Below, piece by piece: positions 8,340 to 16,889 of a DNA stretch of 64,000 bases. The notes below the pieces were generated by a model that worked only from the letters and a program-made list of their open reading frames with translations, ran no database searches and was not told where the DNA came from. Location: assembly GCF_900474295.1 (NCBI RefSeq), contig NZ_UCOB01000008.1, forward strand, positions 1 to 64,000, in the 5' to 3' direction. This DNA comes from Synechococcus sp. UW140 (GTDB lineage: Bacteria > Cyanobacteriota > Cyanobacteriia > PCC-6307 > Cyanobiaceae). The position numbers and the translations under genes were made by a program. Every line of letters begins with the position of its first letter. The stretch's first letter is position 1.

Positions 8340-9077
8340 TCAGCGCATCACGTCGATCACCGTGCTGTCGCCCAGGCGACTCGGAAGCGTGAGCGTGGTG
8401 CCCACGCGCTGCACTTTGGTGCCGCCTAAGGAATCCAGAAAGGGCTGAACGCCAGTCTGATCGCAACCGACGGGTGCTTCGCCGCTCACGTATTGCACTG
8501 GAATTACACGGCGGGGGTTGAGAGCCTTCACGACCTCCGCAGCTTCCTTGCCGTTGTATACCTTGCCGCCGCCGCCCACGCCGATGATCAGCACATCAGG
8601 GCGTCCCAGCAGCACCTTGTCTTCGCCGCTGAGCTTGGCGGCGGTGCCGCCAAGGTGGGCAAAGCTCAGTCCACCCTGCTGCCAACGCCACAGGGTGGAT
8701 TGGCCGTAACGGCGACCACCGATGCGGTCATGAGGGGCGGAGAAACCCTCCAGCTTCAGGCCGCCTACCCGGAAGGAACCAGGTTGGGAAAGAAAGGTGC
8801 CATTGGCGATGCGGGCCCCTTCATCGGGAAGTTCGGAACTGGCCAGGATCACATTGGCCGTCACCCGTGGTTCCGCCAGACCCTTAGCGCAGCCCACGGC
8901 TTGGAACGGGTTGATCAGCACCGACTGGCCACCACCATTGATCAGTAGGGCGCTGTGGCCATAGTTGGTGATGGTGACGCCACCGGCCTGGGCGCTCAGG
9001 CTGCCTCCCAGCGTGATGGATGCACCGAGCAACAGGGCTGCGGATCGGACTGCCGTGGTCTGCTTGCGAGCGGGCAT
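8340..9077 (-). CDS. Exported metallo-beta-lactamase-fold protein lacking the usual metal motif
   Basis: A 245-residue protein with a signal peptide ending near SLSAQA (about residue 31). The mature part starts VTITNYGHSALLINGGGQSVLINPF, the opening strands of UPF0173/UlaG-like metallo-beta-lactamase-fold hydrolases, followed later by DVLIIGVGGGGKVYNGKEAAEVVKAL and RRVIPVQYVSG, which match the end of that fold. The HxHxDH zinc motif expected near residues 79-86 is replaced by ASSELPDE, and the later His ligand position reads IPVQYVSG. The protein therefore keeps the fold but probably not standard hydrolase chemistry. It is convergent with the asparaginase and may be cotranscribed with trpG, 26 bases upstream of it. 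Confidence 0.7.
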   Translation of the reverse strand: MPARKQTTAVRSAALLLGASITLGGSLSAQAGGVTITNYGHSALLINGGGQSVLINPFQAVGCAKGLAEPRVTANVILASSELPDEGARIANGTFLSQPGSFRVGGLKLEGFSAPHDRIGGRRYGQSTLWRWQQGGLSFAHLGGTAAKLSGEDKVLLGRPDVLIIGVGGGGKVYNGKEAAEVVKALNPRRVIPVQYVSGEAPVGCDQTGVQPFLDSLGGTKVQRVGTTLTLPSRLGDSTVIDVMR

Positions 9078-9103
9078 GGAGTGGATCCGACTGGGCTTGG
9101 AAA

Positions 9104-9712
9104 CTAGCAGTGGTGCGCTCCTGACTCCGCCTGACGAAGGAAGTTGGCCAGCAGCTGGTGACCGGCTTCGGTGAGCACACTTTCAGGGTGAAATTGCACG
9201 CCCTGCAGGTGGGGATAGTCACGGTGTTGCAAACCCATCACCATGCCGTCCTCCAGCCAGGCGGTCACCTCTAGGCAGGAGGGGAGACTGTCGCGGTCTG
9301 CCACAAGGCTGTGATATCTGGTGGCCGTGATGGGTTGGGGTAGCCCGGCAAACACACCGTCCCCCTTGTGGAGCACGGGTGAGGTCTTGCCATGCATCAG
9401 TTCAGGGGCACGCACCACACGACCGCCATAGACCTGGGCCAGGGCCTGATGGCCGAGGCAGACCCCCAGGGTGGGAATCGTTGGGGACAGTTCGCGAAGC
9501 ACGTCGAGGCACACGCCCGATTGGTCCGGGTCACCCGGGCCTGGTGACAGGAGGATTGCCTCTGGATTGAGGCTGCGGATCTCGTCAATGCTGAGGGCGT
9601 CATTCCGCTCGACCCGCAGATCGGCAGCGACCGGGTGATCGCACGCCAGCTCACCGAGATACTGCACCAGATTGAAGGTGAAGCTGTCGTAGTTGTCGAT
9701 CACCAGAAGCAT
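9104..9712 (-). CDS. trpG: Anthranilate/aminodeoxychorismate synthase glutaminase subunit
   Basis: A 202-residue class I glutamine amidotransferase that supplies ammonia to a TrpE- or PabB-type chorismate enzyme for tryptophan or folate synthesis. It begins MLLVIDNYDSFTFNLVQYLG, the standard TrpG/PabA start, has the nucleophile Cys85 in GVCLGHQ and the His175/Glu177 pair in HPES. The start at 9712 is chosen because upstream residues of the open frame show no family similarity. No synthase large subunit is adjacent, so trpG and pabA cannot be told apart; in many bacteria one protein serves both. It lies 8 bases downstream of dgkA in the same orientation. Confidence 0.9.
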   Translation of the reverse strand: MLLVIDNYDSFTFNLVQYLGELACDHPVAADLRVERNDALSIDEIRSLNPEAILLSPGPGDPDQSGVCLDVLRELSPTIPTLGVCLGHQALAQVYGGRVVRAPELMHGKTSPVLHKGDGVFAGLPQPITATRYHSLVADRDSLPSCLEVTAWLEDGMVMGLQHRDYPHLQGVQFHPESVLTEAGHQLLANFLRQAESGAHHC

Positions 9713-9720
9713 GGCTCTGA

Positions 9721-10218
9721 TTATCCCTGAAGGCGCTCCACCAGTGGCGGCAGCAGCAGGAGCATGGCGATCAGCATTGAGCTGATTGCGGCCACGAGTA
9801 CGGCAGCGGCGGCACAATCCTTGGCGATACGAGCGAGGGGGTGGAAGCGCCGTCCGATCGCCAGATCAACAACCGCTTCCATCGCGGTATTGAGCAGTTC
9901 CAACACCAGCACCGCTGCAATGGTGAGCACCAGAACAGCCATCTGCAGGGCAGGGAGTTGCAGCCCGATCCCAAGGCTGAACACCACGGCCCCAATCACA
10001 ACGTGGATGCGAAAGTTGCGTTGGCTGATGAAGCTGTAACCCAGTCCCTGAGCGGCATAACGGAAGCTGGAAGGCAGATCGCCCGCGATCGTCCAGGCCC
10101 CTCTGTGGGCTGCATGACGTGCTGTGCGCCGGGCCTGGGTTGGACTGGTTTGGCTCAGATCCTCAGGCACGGTGGATGCGCTCTCAGGGTGCAGTAGTGA
10201 GTTCTGAAGTCGCGTCAC
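9721..10218 (-). CDS. dgkA: Diacylglycerol kinase (DgkA family)
   Basis: A small integral membrane kinase, 165 residues from the GTG at 10218, which has GGAGG about 7 bases upstream. Its core, SFRYAAQGLGYSFISQRNFRIH followed by two hydrophobic segments, then ELLNTAMEAVVDL and a final hydrophobic segment, matches prokaryotic DgkA, which phosphorylates diacylglycerol or undecaprenol. The ExxNTAxExxxD motif carries the catalytic and metal-binding Glu residues. The N-terminal 60 residues, rich in Arg, Thr and Ser, extend beyond the E. coli enzyme, as is common in cyanobacteria. The start lies inside the 3' end of ybeY (35-base overlap), giving the order ybeY-dgkA-trpG. Confidence 0.85.
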   Translation of the reverse strand: MTRLQNSLLHPESASTVPEDLSQTSPTQARRTARHAAHRGAWTIAGDLPSSFRYAAQGLGYSFISQRNFRIHVVIGAVVFSLGIGLQLPALQMAVLVLTIAAVLVLELLNTAMEAVVDLAIGRRFHPLARIAKDCAAAAVLVAAISSMLIAMLLLLPPLVERLQG

Positions 10219-10777
10219 AACCACCCTCCCTTTGGCCCTGAACCTTACCGCTGTTGCCAAGAAGTTGCTCCTGGCAGTGGAGCATCGCTGATAGCAGTGC
10301 CTCGTTGGGGTGATCCCAGCCGAGCAGGTGGAGAAAACCGTGGCTGACCAGCCAGCGCAATTCCCAAAGCAGATCATGGCCGTGGTCGCTGGCCTGTTTG
10401 CGGGCTGTCGGCACGGACACAATGATGTCCCCCAGCTCCAGACATGGTGCGTTGATCAGCGGTGGTGCGTCGTCAAGGGCGGCAAACGAGAGCACATCAG
10501 TGGAGTCCGGTTTGTTGCGCCAGCGGCCGTTGAGGTCGGCGATGGTCGCATCATCGGTGAGTTGAAGGCCCAGGCTGAATCCCCTTGCCCGTCGTACCGA
10601 TGCAGGACAGGACGGCGGCTCCAAGGTTCTCATCGTCTGCAGCCAAGCAGTGAGCTCCTTGAACCAGTCCTCTGCAGCGGTTAGGCGATTGTGTTCTGCG
10701 CTGGAATCCGCGTCAGCGTGGAGGATTGTCGGTGCTGGATCAAAGGCGAGATCCAGCTCGAATGCAGACCTGGTCAT
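10184..10777 (-). CDS. ybeY: Endoribonuclease YbeY, 16S rRNA maturation
   Basis: A 197-residue YbeY. The signature HGFLHLLGWDH gives the zinc ligands His146, His150 and His156, and NGRWRNKPDSTDVLSF matches the conserved segment ahead of it. YbeY is a metal-dependent RNase in 16S rRNA 3' processing and ribosome quality control. About 55 N-terminal residues precede the core and are longer than in E. coli. Its ATG overlaps the stop of the upstream DUF3285 gene by four bases, and its 3' end overlaps dgkA; the ybeY-dgkA-trpG arrangement is typical of cyanobacteria. Confidence 0.92.
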   Translation of the reverse strand: MTRSAFELDLAFDPAPTILHADADSSAEHNRLTAAEDWFKELTAWLQTMRTLEPPSCPASVRRARGFSLGLQLTDDATIADLNGRWRNKPDSTDVLSFAALDDAPPLINAPCLELGDIIVSVPTARKQASDHGHDLLWELRWLVSHGFLHLLGWDHPNEALLSAMLHCQEQLLGNSGKVQGQREGGCDATSELTTAP

Positions 10778-10941
10778 TGAGGCAGGTTTGGACGGCCGAG
10801 CCAGGCCACTAGAACAATGAAGGCGAGGAAACCGACGCCGGTGAGGCCAAAGTGCAGCAGGCTTTTGCTGCCCTTGCGCACCATGTTGCGCATGGCCTGC
10901 TTGACGAAGCTGGGGGCGTTGTCGTTCTCCGTTTCATTCAT
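10774..10941 (-). CDS. DUF3285 small membrane protein
   Basis: A 55-residue protein read from the ATG at 10941 to a TGA that overlaps the ybeY start (ATGA). It starts with an acidic, polar stretch, then SFVKQAMRNMVRKGSKSLLHF, a basic amphipathic segment, then one hydrophobic helix (about residues 32-48) and ends RPNLPQ. The PSFVKxAMRNMVRKGxKSLxHF pattern is that of DUF3285, a family of small cyanobacterial proteins of unknown function. It lies between prfB (3 bases away) and ybeY in one transcription unit. Confidence 0.82.
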   Translation of the reverse strand: MNETENDNAPSFVKQAMRNMVRKGSKSLLHFGLTGVGFLAFIVLVAWLGRPNLPQ

Positions 10942-10944
10942 GCG

Positions 10945-12091
10945 TCAGCTCTCGTCCTCACGGCCAGGGCTGTCAACACCTTGGCGCAACAGAGCCTGGA
11001 TGAAGGGGTCGAGATCACCGTCCATCACCCCTTGCACGTCAGTGGTCTCCTCCTGGGTTCTTAGATCCTTGACCATCTGATAGGGGTGGAACACATAATT
11101 GCGAATCTGGTTTCCCCAGGCTGCTTCAACAATGTCGCCGCGGATGTCGGCGATTTCTGCAGCCCGCTGTTCCTGGGCGATGACCAGCAGCTTGGCCTTG
11201 AGCAGAGCCATCGCCTTTTCCTTGTTTTGAAGCTGGGAGCGCTCTTGCGTGCAGCGCACGGCCAAGCCCGTGGGGATATGCAGGATGCGAACGGCGGTTT
11301 CCACCTTGTTGACGTTCTGGCCACCAGCGCCACCGGATCGGCTGGTGGTGACTTCCAGATCCTTCTCTGGGATATCGATGTCGACGTCCTCGTCCAGCAT
11401 GGGCATGACCTCCACGCCAGCGAAGCTGGTTTGACGCTTGTCGTTGGCGTTAAACGGTGAGATCCGCACCAGCCGGTGGGTGCCTTTTTCGTTATGCAGA
11501 TAGCCATAGGCATAACGGCCCTCGATTTCGATTGTGGCGCTCTTGATACCTGCTTCTTCGCCTTCGGAGAGTTCGTCCACGCTCACCTTCATCCCATGGT
11601 CTTCTGCCCAGCGTGTATACATGCGCAGAAGCATCTGAGCCCAGTCCTGGGCATCGGTGCCGCCGGCACCGGCATTGATCGAGAGAACGGCTCCTTCCTT
11701 GTCGTATTCCCCACTCAGTAGCCTCTCCAGCTCCCAGCGATCCAGTTCGCTACGCAGCTTGGTCAGACCGGACTGGGCCTCAGCGAGCATGTCGTCGTCT
11801 GGCTCCAACTCGTAGAGCTCAAGGGTTGCGTCCGCATCGTCCACAGCACGCCGCCACTGCACGAGCTTTTCCAGTTGAGCTTTCACCTCATCGAGGCGAC
11901 GCATTTGCTTCTGGGCGTTTTGTTGGTCGTCCCAGAAACCCGGTTGGGCTGCGAGTTGTTCGAGGTCCTGCTGCCTGGCCTTCAGTGCAGGAACGTCAAA
12001 GACAGTCCTGGGCATGGCCCAGGCGGTCAGTGAGCTCGGAGAGGTCGCGCTTGAAGTCAGTGAGGTCGAGCAACGTTGAGGGCGTTTCCAT
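10945..12091 (-). CDS. prfB: Peptide chain release factor 2, expressed by programmed +1 frameshift
   Basis: RF2 recognises UGA and UAA stop codons. The gene is split over two frames: the first 31 codons run from ATG 12091 through [20 protein letters not shown] to an in-frame TGA at 11996-11998, and the remaining 350 residues start at GAC ([14 protein letters not shown]) one base further on. The junction reads CTT TGA C, the classic RF2 autoregulatory site, so ribosomes must slip +1 to make the 381-residue protein. The main part has the catalytic GGQ motif in [20 protein letters not shown]. Low RF2 favours slippage and so raises its own synthesis, as known in other bacteria. Confidence 0.95.
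11995..12001 (-). promoter_or_regulatory. RF2 programmed +1 frameshift site (CTTTGAC)
   Basis: On the minus strand the heptamer CTTTGAC joins the two prfB frames: CTT (Leu31) in the P site slips onto TTT, skipping one base so that GAC (Asp) is read instead of the TGA stop. A purine-rich AGGA, a possible internal Shine-Dalgarno-like stimulator, lies four bases upstream; in E. coli the stimulator is AGGGGG three bases away, so this version looks weaker. Confidence 0.92.
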
Positions 12092-12153
12092 TGATCTGAC
12101 GCTATCAGCGTGGTTGGCCTGCATAAGATTCCACCTCACCCGTTCCGCACACC

Positions 12154-12414
12154 ATGGCCAAGGTTGAGATCTACACCTGGCGCACCTGCCCTTTTTGCGT
12201 GCGCGCAAAGGCATTGCTGGATCGCAAGGGAGTGAGCTTTAACGAGATTTCCGTGGATGGTGACGAGCCTGCCCGTGATGCCATGGCTGATAGGGGCAAT
12301 GGCCGGCGCAGTGTTCCCCAGATCTTCATCAACGACCGTCACATTGGTGGCTGTGATGAGCTGCATGCGCTGGAGCGTGCCGGTGACCTTGATGCGCTTC
12401 TGGCGCAGGTCTGA
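12154..12414 (+). CDS. grxC: Glutaredoxin 3
   Basis: An 86-residue dithiol glutaredoxin with active site CPFC (Cys12 and Cys15), the cis-Pro motif RRSVPQIFIN and the glutathione-binding GGCDEL. It reduces disulfides and protein-glutathione mixed disulfides in the cytoplasm. It sits 12 bases upstream of glutathione synthetase, so the enzyme that makes glutathione and a protein that uses it are probably cotranscribed. The upstream gene prfB is divergent. Confidence 0.95.
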   Translation: MAKVEIYTWRTCPFCVRAKALLDRKGVSFNEISVDGDEPARDAMADRGNGRRSVPQIFINDRHIGGCDELHALERAGDLDALLAQV

Positions 12415-12426
12415 TCGGAGATTCCG

Positions 12427-13350
12427 ATGCGCCAGTTGTTTGTGATGGATCCGCTGGAGCGGATTAATCCGGTCAAAGACTCCACGGCTGCCCTGATGCA
12501 GGCTGCCCAGAGGGCCGGTCATGAAGTGTGGGCGTCGACCCCTGCTGATCTCATCGCCTTGGGTGATGAACCGCTTGTCGTTGCGGTGCCTGTTCAGGCT
12601 GAGCCCTGGCTCACGATTGGCGAGCCGCAGCGACAGCAGCTCCAGATCTTTGATGCGATTTGGATGCGCAAGGACCCGCCTGTTGATGAGGCCTATCTCT
12701 ATGCAACCCATTTGTTGGAGGTGGCCGAGCGGGCTGGGGCACTGGTCCTCAACCGTCCTTCCTCGTTGCGCAGCTGGAACGAAAAGCTCGGAGCGCTGCG
12801 TTTCAGCCGTTGGATGGCCCCGACGCTTGTGGCCGGTCGGATCTCCGAGTTGGAGGCCTTTGCCCATGCACAGGGCGAGGTCGTGCTCAAACCTCTCGGA
12901 GGCCGTGCCGGTCTTGGTGTGGTGCGGGTGTCAGCTCAGGCTCCAGGCTTGGGCGCCTTGCTGGAGCTGGTGACGGAGCAAGGGCGGTTGCCAGTGATGG
13001 CCCAACGCTTTCTGCCCTCTGTAACCGATGGCGACAAGCGCATCCTGCTGGTGGATGGGGAACCTCTCGGAGCTGTGAATCGCAAACCGAAGGAGGGTGA
13101 GTTCCGCAGCAACCTGGCAGTGGGCGGGCATCCGGAGGCCACCGAGCTCAGTGACCGTGAGCGTCAGATCTGCGCAGCCTTGGCACCAGCGCTGCGTGCC
13201 GAGGGCCTTTTCTTCGTTGGCATCGATGTGATCGGCGGCATGCTTAGCGAGATCAATGTCACCAGCCCCACAGGGATCCGCGAGGTGGAACGCCTGATGC
13301 AGGTTCCCCTGGCTGATCAAGTGATTTCTCGCCTGAAGGCTTCGCGCTGA
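12427..13350 (+). CDS. gshB: Glutathione synthetase
   Basis: A 307-residue ATP-grasp enzyme that joins gamma-glutamylcysteine and glycine. It begins [20 protein letters not shown], the usual GshB start, and continues with [27 protein letters not shown], the ATP-grasp lysine segment [15 protein letters not shown], and [32 protein letters not shown] near the end supplies Mg ligands. CGGAG lies a few bases before the ATG. It probably forms an operon with grxC. Confidence 0.95.
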   Translation: MRQLFVMDPLERINPVKDSTAALMQAAQRAGHEVWASTPADLIALGDEPLVVAVPVQAEPWLTIGEPQRQQLQIFDAIWMRKDPPVDEAYLYATHLLEVAERAGALVLNRPSSLRSWNEKLGALRFSRWMAPTLVAGRISELEAFAHAQGEVVLKPLGGRAGLGVVRVSAQAPGLGALLELVTEQGRLPVMAQRFLPSVTDGDKRILLVDGEPLGAVNRKPKEGEFRSNLAVGGHPEATELSDRERQICAALAPALRAEGLFFVGIDVIGGMLSEINVTSPTGIREVERLMQVPLADQVISRLKASR

Positions 13351-13391
13351 CACGCCTCGCCACAATCAAGTGGTGATCTGAGACAACTGCG

Positions 13392-15407
13392 ATGCGTCGC
13401 CGCATTCTGCTGCTGGGGGGACTTCTGCTGACGGGTCTGTGTTTGAGCGAGCTCTGCATGGGGTATCCAGTACGGGCGGCTGAACCCCCTGCTCTGATTC
13501 CTCGCGAGGTGCTGTTCGGCAACCCGGAGATCTCCAGCGTCAGCCTCAGCCCCAAGGGTGAGCGCCTGGCCTATTTGGCTCCGGATCAGGGGGTGCTCAA
13601 TCTCTGGGTGCGGGATCTGAGTGACGACAGCGTTCCGCGGCTCCTGACTCGTCAGCGGGATCGTCCCCAGCGTGGTGCTGCCTGGACGGCTGATGGTCGC
13701 TATTTGATTTCCACGCGGGATAGCGAAGGCGACGAAAATACCGTGCTGGTTCGCATCGATCCAGACACAGGCGACATGCGTGATCTCACCCCTGCGTCCG
13801 GGGTGCAGGCCCAGGTGGTGGCCAGTGATCGCGAGGCTCCCAACGAATTGGTGGTGGGCCTCAACGATCGCGACCCTCGTTATCACGATCTCTATGTGAT
13901 TCAGGTGGATAGCGGGGAGCGTCGTCTGCTCTATCGCTCCACCGATGACGGCAGGCAAGTCTCGGTGGAATGGCTGGATGGTGCGTGGCATCCAGTGCTC
14001 CGCTCTGAGGTGCTCGCAGATGGTGGCAGCGCCTACGAGTTGAAACTTCCTGGTGACGCTGATTGGCGGCCGTTTTTGCGCTTCGGCTTCGAGGACACGA
14101 TTAGTGGTTCCTCTCCGGGCGGATTTACGCGTGATGGTCGCTGGCTCTACGGCACTCTCAGCACCGGCGAAGATCTACCTCGGTTGGTGCGCTGGAGTCG
14201 GGAGGAGCTCAGTAGCTGTGGCACCGTTTGCCAGCCAGACGTGGTGCATCGTTCCAGCAGTGGTGCTTTAGGGGTGTCTCTCACCGATATCGACACGGGT
14301 GAGCCAACCCTGTTGCAGGAGGTGGATTTGCGCAGCCGCCGTGTTGTTCTCGACGCCTCGCTGAAGGCCGATCTCGCTGCACTCAAGACTTTGGCTGCCG
14401 GCAATGACTTCGGCATCGTCGGTCGAGATCTGCGCGATCGGCTTTGGCTGGTGGTGATCGGTTCGGATCAGAAAGGTGAGGAGTACTGGTTGTGGGATCG
14501 GAGCCGTCGCCAGCAACGCAAGTTGTTCACCGTGAGGCCCCAGCTGGAGGCTTACACCCTGGCGCCGATGGAGAGCCTTGATCTGAGAGCCCGGGATGGA
14601 AGACGTCTGCCCGCTTATCTCACCCGCACCCCTCTGGCCGCCTCTGTCCCACAGCCCTTGGTGCTTCTTGTCCATGGCGGACCTCAGGCAAGGGATTACT
14701 GGGGGCTGAATTCCACCCATCAGTTACTGGCCAATCGTGGTTACCACGTGTTGAGCGTGAATTACAGGGGATCCACTGGCTTTGGCAAGGCGCACCTCCT
14801 GGCTGGAGAAGGGGAGTGGTACGGCCGGATGCAGGACGACTTGGTGGATGCCGTGAACTGGGCCGTTGCCGAGGGCTTTGCTGATCCTGATCGGCTCGTG
14901 ATCATGGGCGCCTCCTATGGGGGCTATGCAGCCCTGGCTGGTCTGACTCGCGACCCTGAGCTGTTCGCTGCTGCCGTGGCCGAAGTGGGCCCCTCCAATC
15001 TGCGCACGTTGCTTGCTTCGATTCCTCCCTACTGGGAATCAGGCCGGGTCATTTTCGAACGGATGATTGGAGTGGGCAGCGTCGACCTTGATGCGATCTC
15101 GCCGATTCAGCATGTGGATCAGATCAAGCGCCCCTTGTTGCTGGGGCATGGTGCCAACGATCCGCGCGTGAAGCTTCAGGAAAGCGAAGTGATTGCAGCT
15201 GCCATGGCGGAACGGGGGCTGCCCATTGATTTTGTGGTGTTCCCCGATGAAGGCCATGGGCTTGCCAATCCCCGCAATGCGCTCGCGATGACGGCTCTTG
15301 TCGAAGCATTCCTGCAGCAACACATTGGTGGCAGGGCAGAACCCTTTGGGGAGGTTCTCAACCAGTCCTCAATGGACTGGCGTCTGCGTTCGTTGCCGAC
15401 CCCCTGA
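13392..15407 (+). CDS. Exported S9 family serine peptidase (acylaminoacyl/prolyl oligopeptidase type)
   Basis: A 671-residue protein with an N-terminal hydrophobic signal segment, probably periplasmic. The first 400 residues contain WD40/TolB-like beta-propeller blades (EISSVSLSPKGERLAYLAP, RGAAWTADGRYLIST). The C-terminal alpha/beta-hydrolase domain has HGGPQARDYWG (oxyanion region), nucleophile Ser508 in GASYGGY, Asp590 in GANDPRVK and His622 in DEGHG, so the triad is complete. Such enzymes cleave short peptides. Its 3' end overlaps the convergent menF by 39 bases. Confidence 0.9.
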   Translation: MRRRILLLGGLLLTGLCLSELCMGYPVRAAEPPALIPREVLFGNPEISSVSLSPKGERLAYLAPDQGVLNLWVRDLSDDSVPRLLTRQRDRPQRGAAWTADGRYLISTRDSEGDENTVLVRIDPDTGDMRDLTPASGVQAQVVASDREAPNELVVGLNDRDPRYHDLYVIQVDSGERRLLYRSTDDGRQVSVEWLDGAWHPVLRSEVLADGGSAYELKLPGDADWRPFLRFGFEDTISGSSPGGFTRDGRWLYGTLSTGEDLPRLVRWSREELSSCGTVCQPDVVHRSSSGALGVSLTDIDTGEPTLLQEVDLRSRRVVLDASLKADLAALKTLAAGNDFGIVGRDLRDRLWLVVIGSDQKGEEYWLWDRSRRQQRKLFTVRPQLEAYTLAPMESLDLRARDGRRLPAYLTRTPLAASVPQPLVLLVHGGPQARDYWGLNSTHQLLANRGYHVLSVNYRGSTGFGKAHLLAGEGEWYGRMQDDLVDAVNWAVAEGFADPDRLVIMGASYGGYAALAGLTRDPELFAAAVAEVGPSNLRTLLASIPPYWESGRVIFERMIGVGSVDLDAISPIQHVDQIKRPLLLGHGANDPRVKLQESEVIAAAMAERGLPIDFVVFPDEGHGLANPRNALAMTALVEAFLQQHIGGRAEPFGEVLNQSSMDWRLRSLPTP

Positions 15408-16889
15408 GCGCAGGTCGAGCTGGTCGGCTAGGACGGCCAGCTTCAGAGCTACCTCCTGAAGTTCTTTCTCAGCCAGTGATCCACGCACGAGGCCGGCCCC
15501 TGCGGTCAGGTCGAGGCGATGGCCGCGGGCATGGCCGCAGCGGATCGCCACCCGTAGTTCCGCATCGCCAGCGCTGTCGATCCAGCCCACTGGTGCGGCA
15601 TAGCCGCCGCGTTCAAACGGCTCCAGACTGCGCAGCCACGTCATCGCCTCTCGCCGGGGCAAACCAGCCACGGCAGGAGTGGGGTGGAGTGCACCGGCGA
15701 GGGTGAGGGGTTGATGGCCGCTGGCTGCCGCGGTGATCGGGGTGTGGAGATGCACCAGATGTCCGTGTCGTGCCAGCTGAGGGCGCCGTGGCCGCCGTGG
15801 GCTGAGGCCCTGTTGCTGCAGGTGCTCAGTGATCGCTTGCACCACGAGCTCATGCTCGCGCCGGTCCTTATCGGATTGCAGCAGAGCTTCGCCGCTGTCC
15901 CCCTGTCCTGCGGTTCCAGCCAGGGCATCGCTGCGCAGCTGGCCGCCGCGCAGGCTTAGCAGGCGCTCTGGGGAGGCCCCGAAGAAAGCGTCAGCAGCGG
16001 ACCGTTGCCATAGGAAGCGGCAGCTCCCAGCCTGCTCATGGCGCAGCCTGGACAGCAGCGGAAGGGGATTGAGTGTGTCGCGCAGGGCGATGCTCTGGCG
16101 CACCGCCAGCACAAGTTTGTGCAGATCACCGCGATTGACCAGTTCGATCCCCTGCTCAAGGGCCGGGGCATAGCACTGCTGCCAGGGCACGTTGGTGGTC
16201 ACGGCACCAATCGGTCCTTGCCAGTGCTGAGGGTTGGCACTGGCAGTCGGGGCCTGCAGGCGTTGATGCATCGCCCAAAGTGTTTCCACTAAATCGCGCA
16301 CATCGCCGCTTTGGTGAGCCAAGCCATGGATCCGTAGCCAGCCCTGGCGGCCATGACGGCTCAGTTGCCATCGGGGCAGGACCGCTTGGACGGCTGGGGT
16401 GGTTTCGGCTGGCAGCTGGGCTTGTCGTTGCTGTTCGTTCGGATGGGAGAAAAAAGAAAAGGCCAACAGCACCCGGCTGCGGGCTTGGGCCGGTGCGTGA
16501 GGGCTGGCGTCGATGAGGCGGGCCAGGGTGGCATCGCTGAAGCGTTGCGCCAGCTCAAATCGTTTGGGGCCAGCGAGGTCGAGGTGATGACAGCGTCCGC
16601 TGGCGGCCAGGCAGAGGCCAGGTGCGCCATCCCAAAGAAAGCGGAACGGATGGGTTGCTTCCAGCAGCGGCAGTTGCTCTAAGGGGTCCACTCCCTGCAG
16701 GGGAAGGGCCATGCTGAAGACCCCGTCGTCGACGCGCTGCTGTTCCCAGATTCGCAATGCAGCGGCCAGCACGTCAGGGAACCGTGCTGCATCCAGGCTG
16801 GAGGCGGAAGCGGCCTGCATCCGACGTGGAGAGACACCGTGCTGCTCAAATGTATGGGCCTTCGTATGGGCCGTAGGGCTTGAGTCCAT
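15369..16889 (-). CDS. menF: Isochorismate synthase
   Basis: A chorismate-utilising enzyme (506 residues from the ATG at 16889) for the first step of naphthoquinone synthesis, which yields phylloquinone in cyanobacteria. The C-terminal half carries the family pattern: ELVNRGDLHKLVLAVRQSI, FFGASPERLLSL, SDALAGTAGQG, HELVVQAITEHL and the final VGWIDSAGDAELRVAIRCG. The first start shares CATG with the start of the divergent menA; a second ATG at 16820 (MQAASAS...) would leave a 67-base promoter gap and is a realistic alternative. It heads the local set of men genes although it is on the opposite strand. Confidence 0.9.
   Translation of the reverse strand: MDSSPTAHTKAHTFEQHGVSPRRMQAASASSLDAARFPDVLAAALRIWEQQRVDDGVFSMALPLQGVDPLEQLPLLEATHPFRFLWDGAPGLCLAASGRCHHLDLAGPKRFELAQRFSDATLARLIDASPHAPAQARSRVLLAFSFFSHPNEQQRQAQLPAETTPAVQAVLPRWQLSRHGRQGWLRIHGLAHQSGDVRDLVETLWAMHQRLQAPTASANPQHWQGPIGAVTTNVPWQQCYAPALEQGIELVNRGDLHKLVLAVRQSIALRDTLNPLPLLSRLRHEQAGSCRFLWQRSAADAFFGASPERLLSLRGGQLRSDALAGTAGQGDSGEALLQSDKDRREHELVVQAITEHLQQQGLSPRRPRRPQLARHGHLVHLHTPITAAASGHQPLTLAGALHPTPAVAGLPRREAMTWLRSLEPFERGGYAAPVGWIDSAGDAELRVAIRCGHARGHRLDLTAGAGLVRGSLAEKELQEVALKLAVLADQLDLRSGGRQRTQTPVH

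Noticed and set aside
10430-10690. Plus-strand open frames over ybeY and prfB
   Set aside because: They are mirror frames caused by high GC content and have no recognisable motifs.
12099-12111. Small inverted repeat ACGCT-ATC-AGCGT between prfB and grxC
   Set aside because: Five pairs with a three-base loop is too short to call an operator or attenuator without comparison to relatives.
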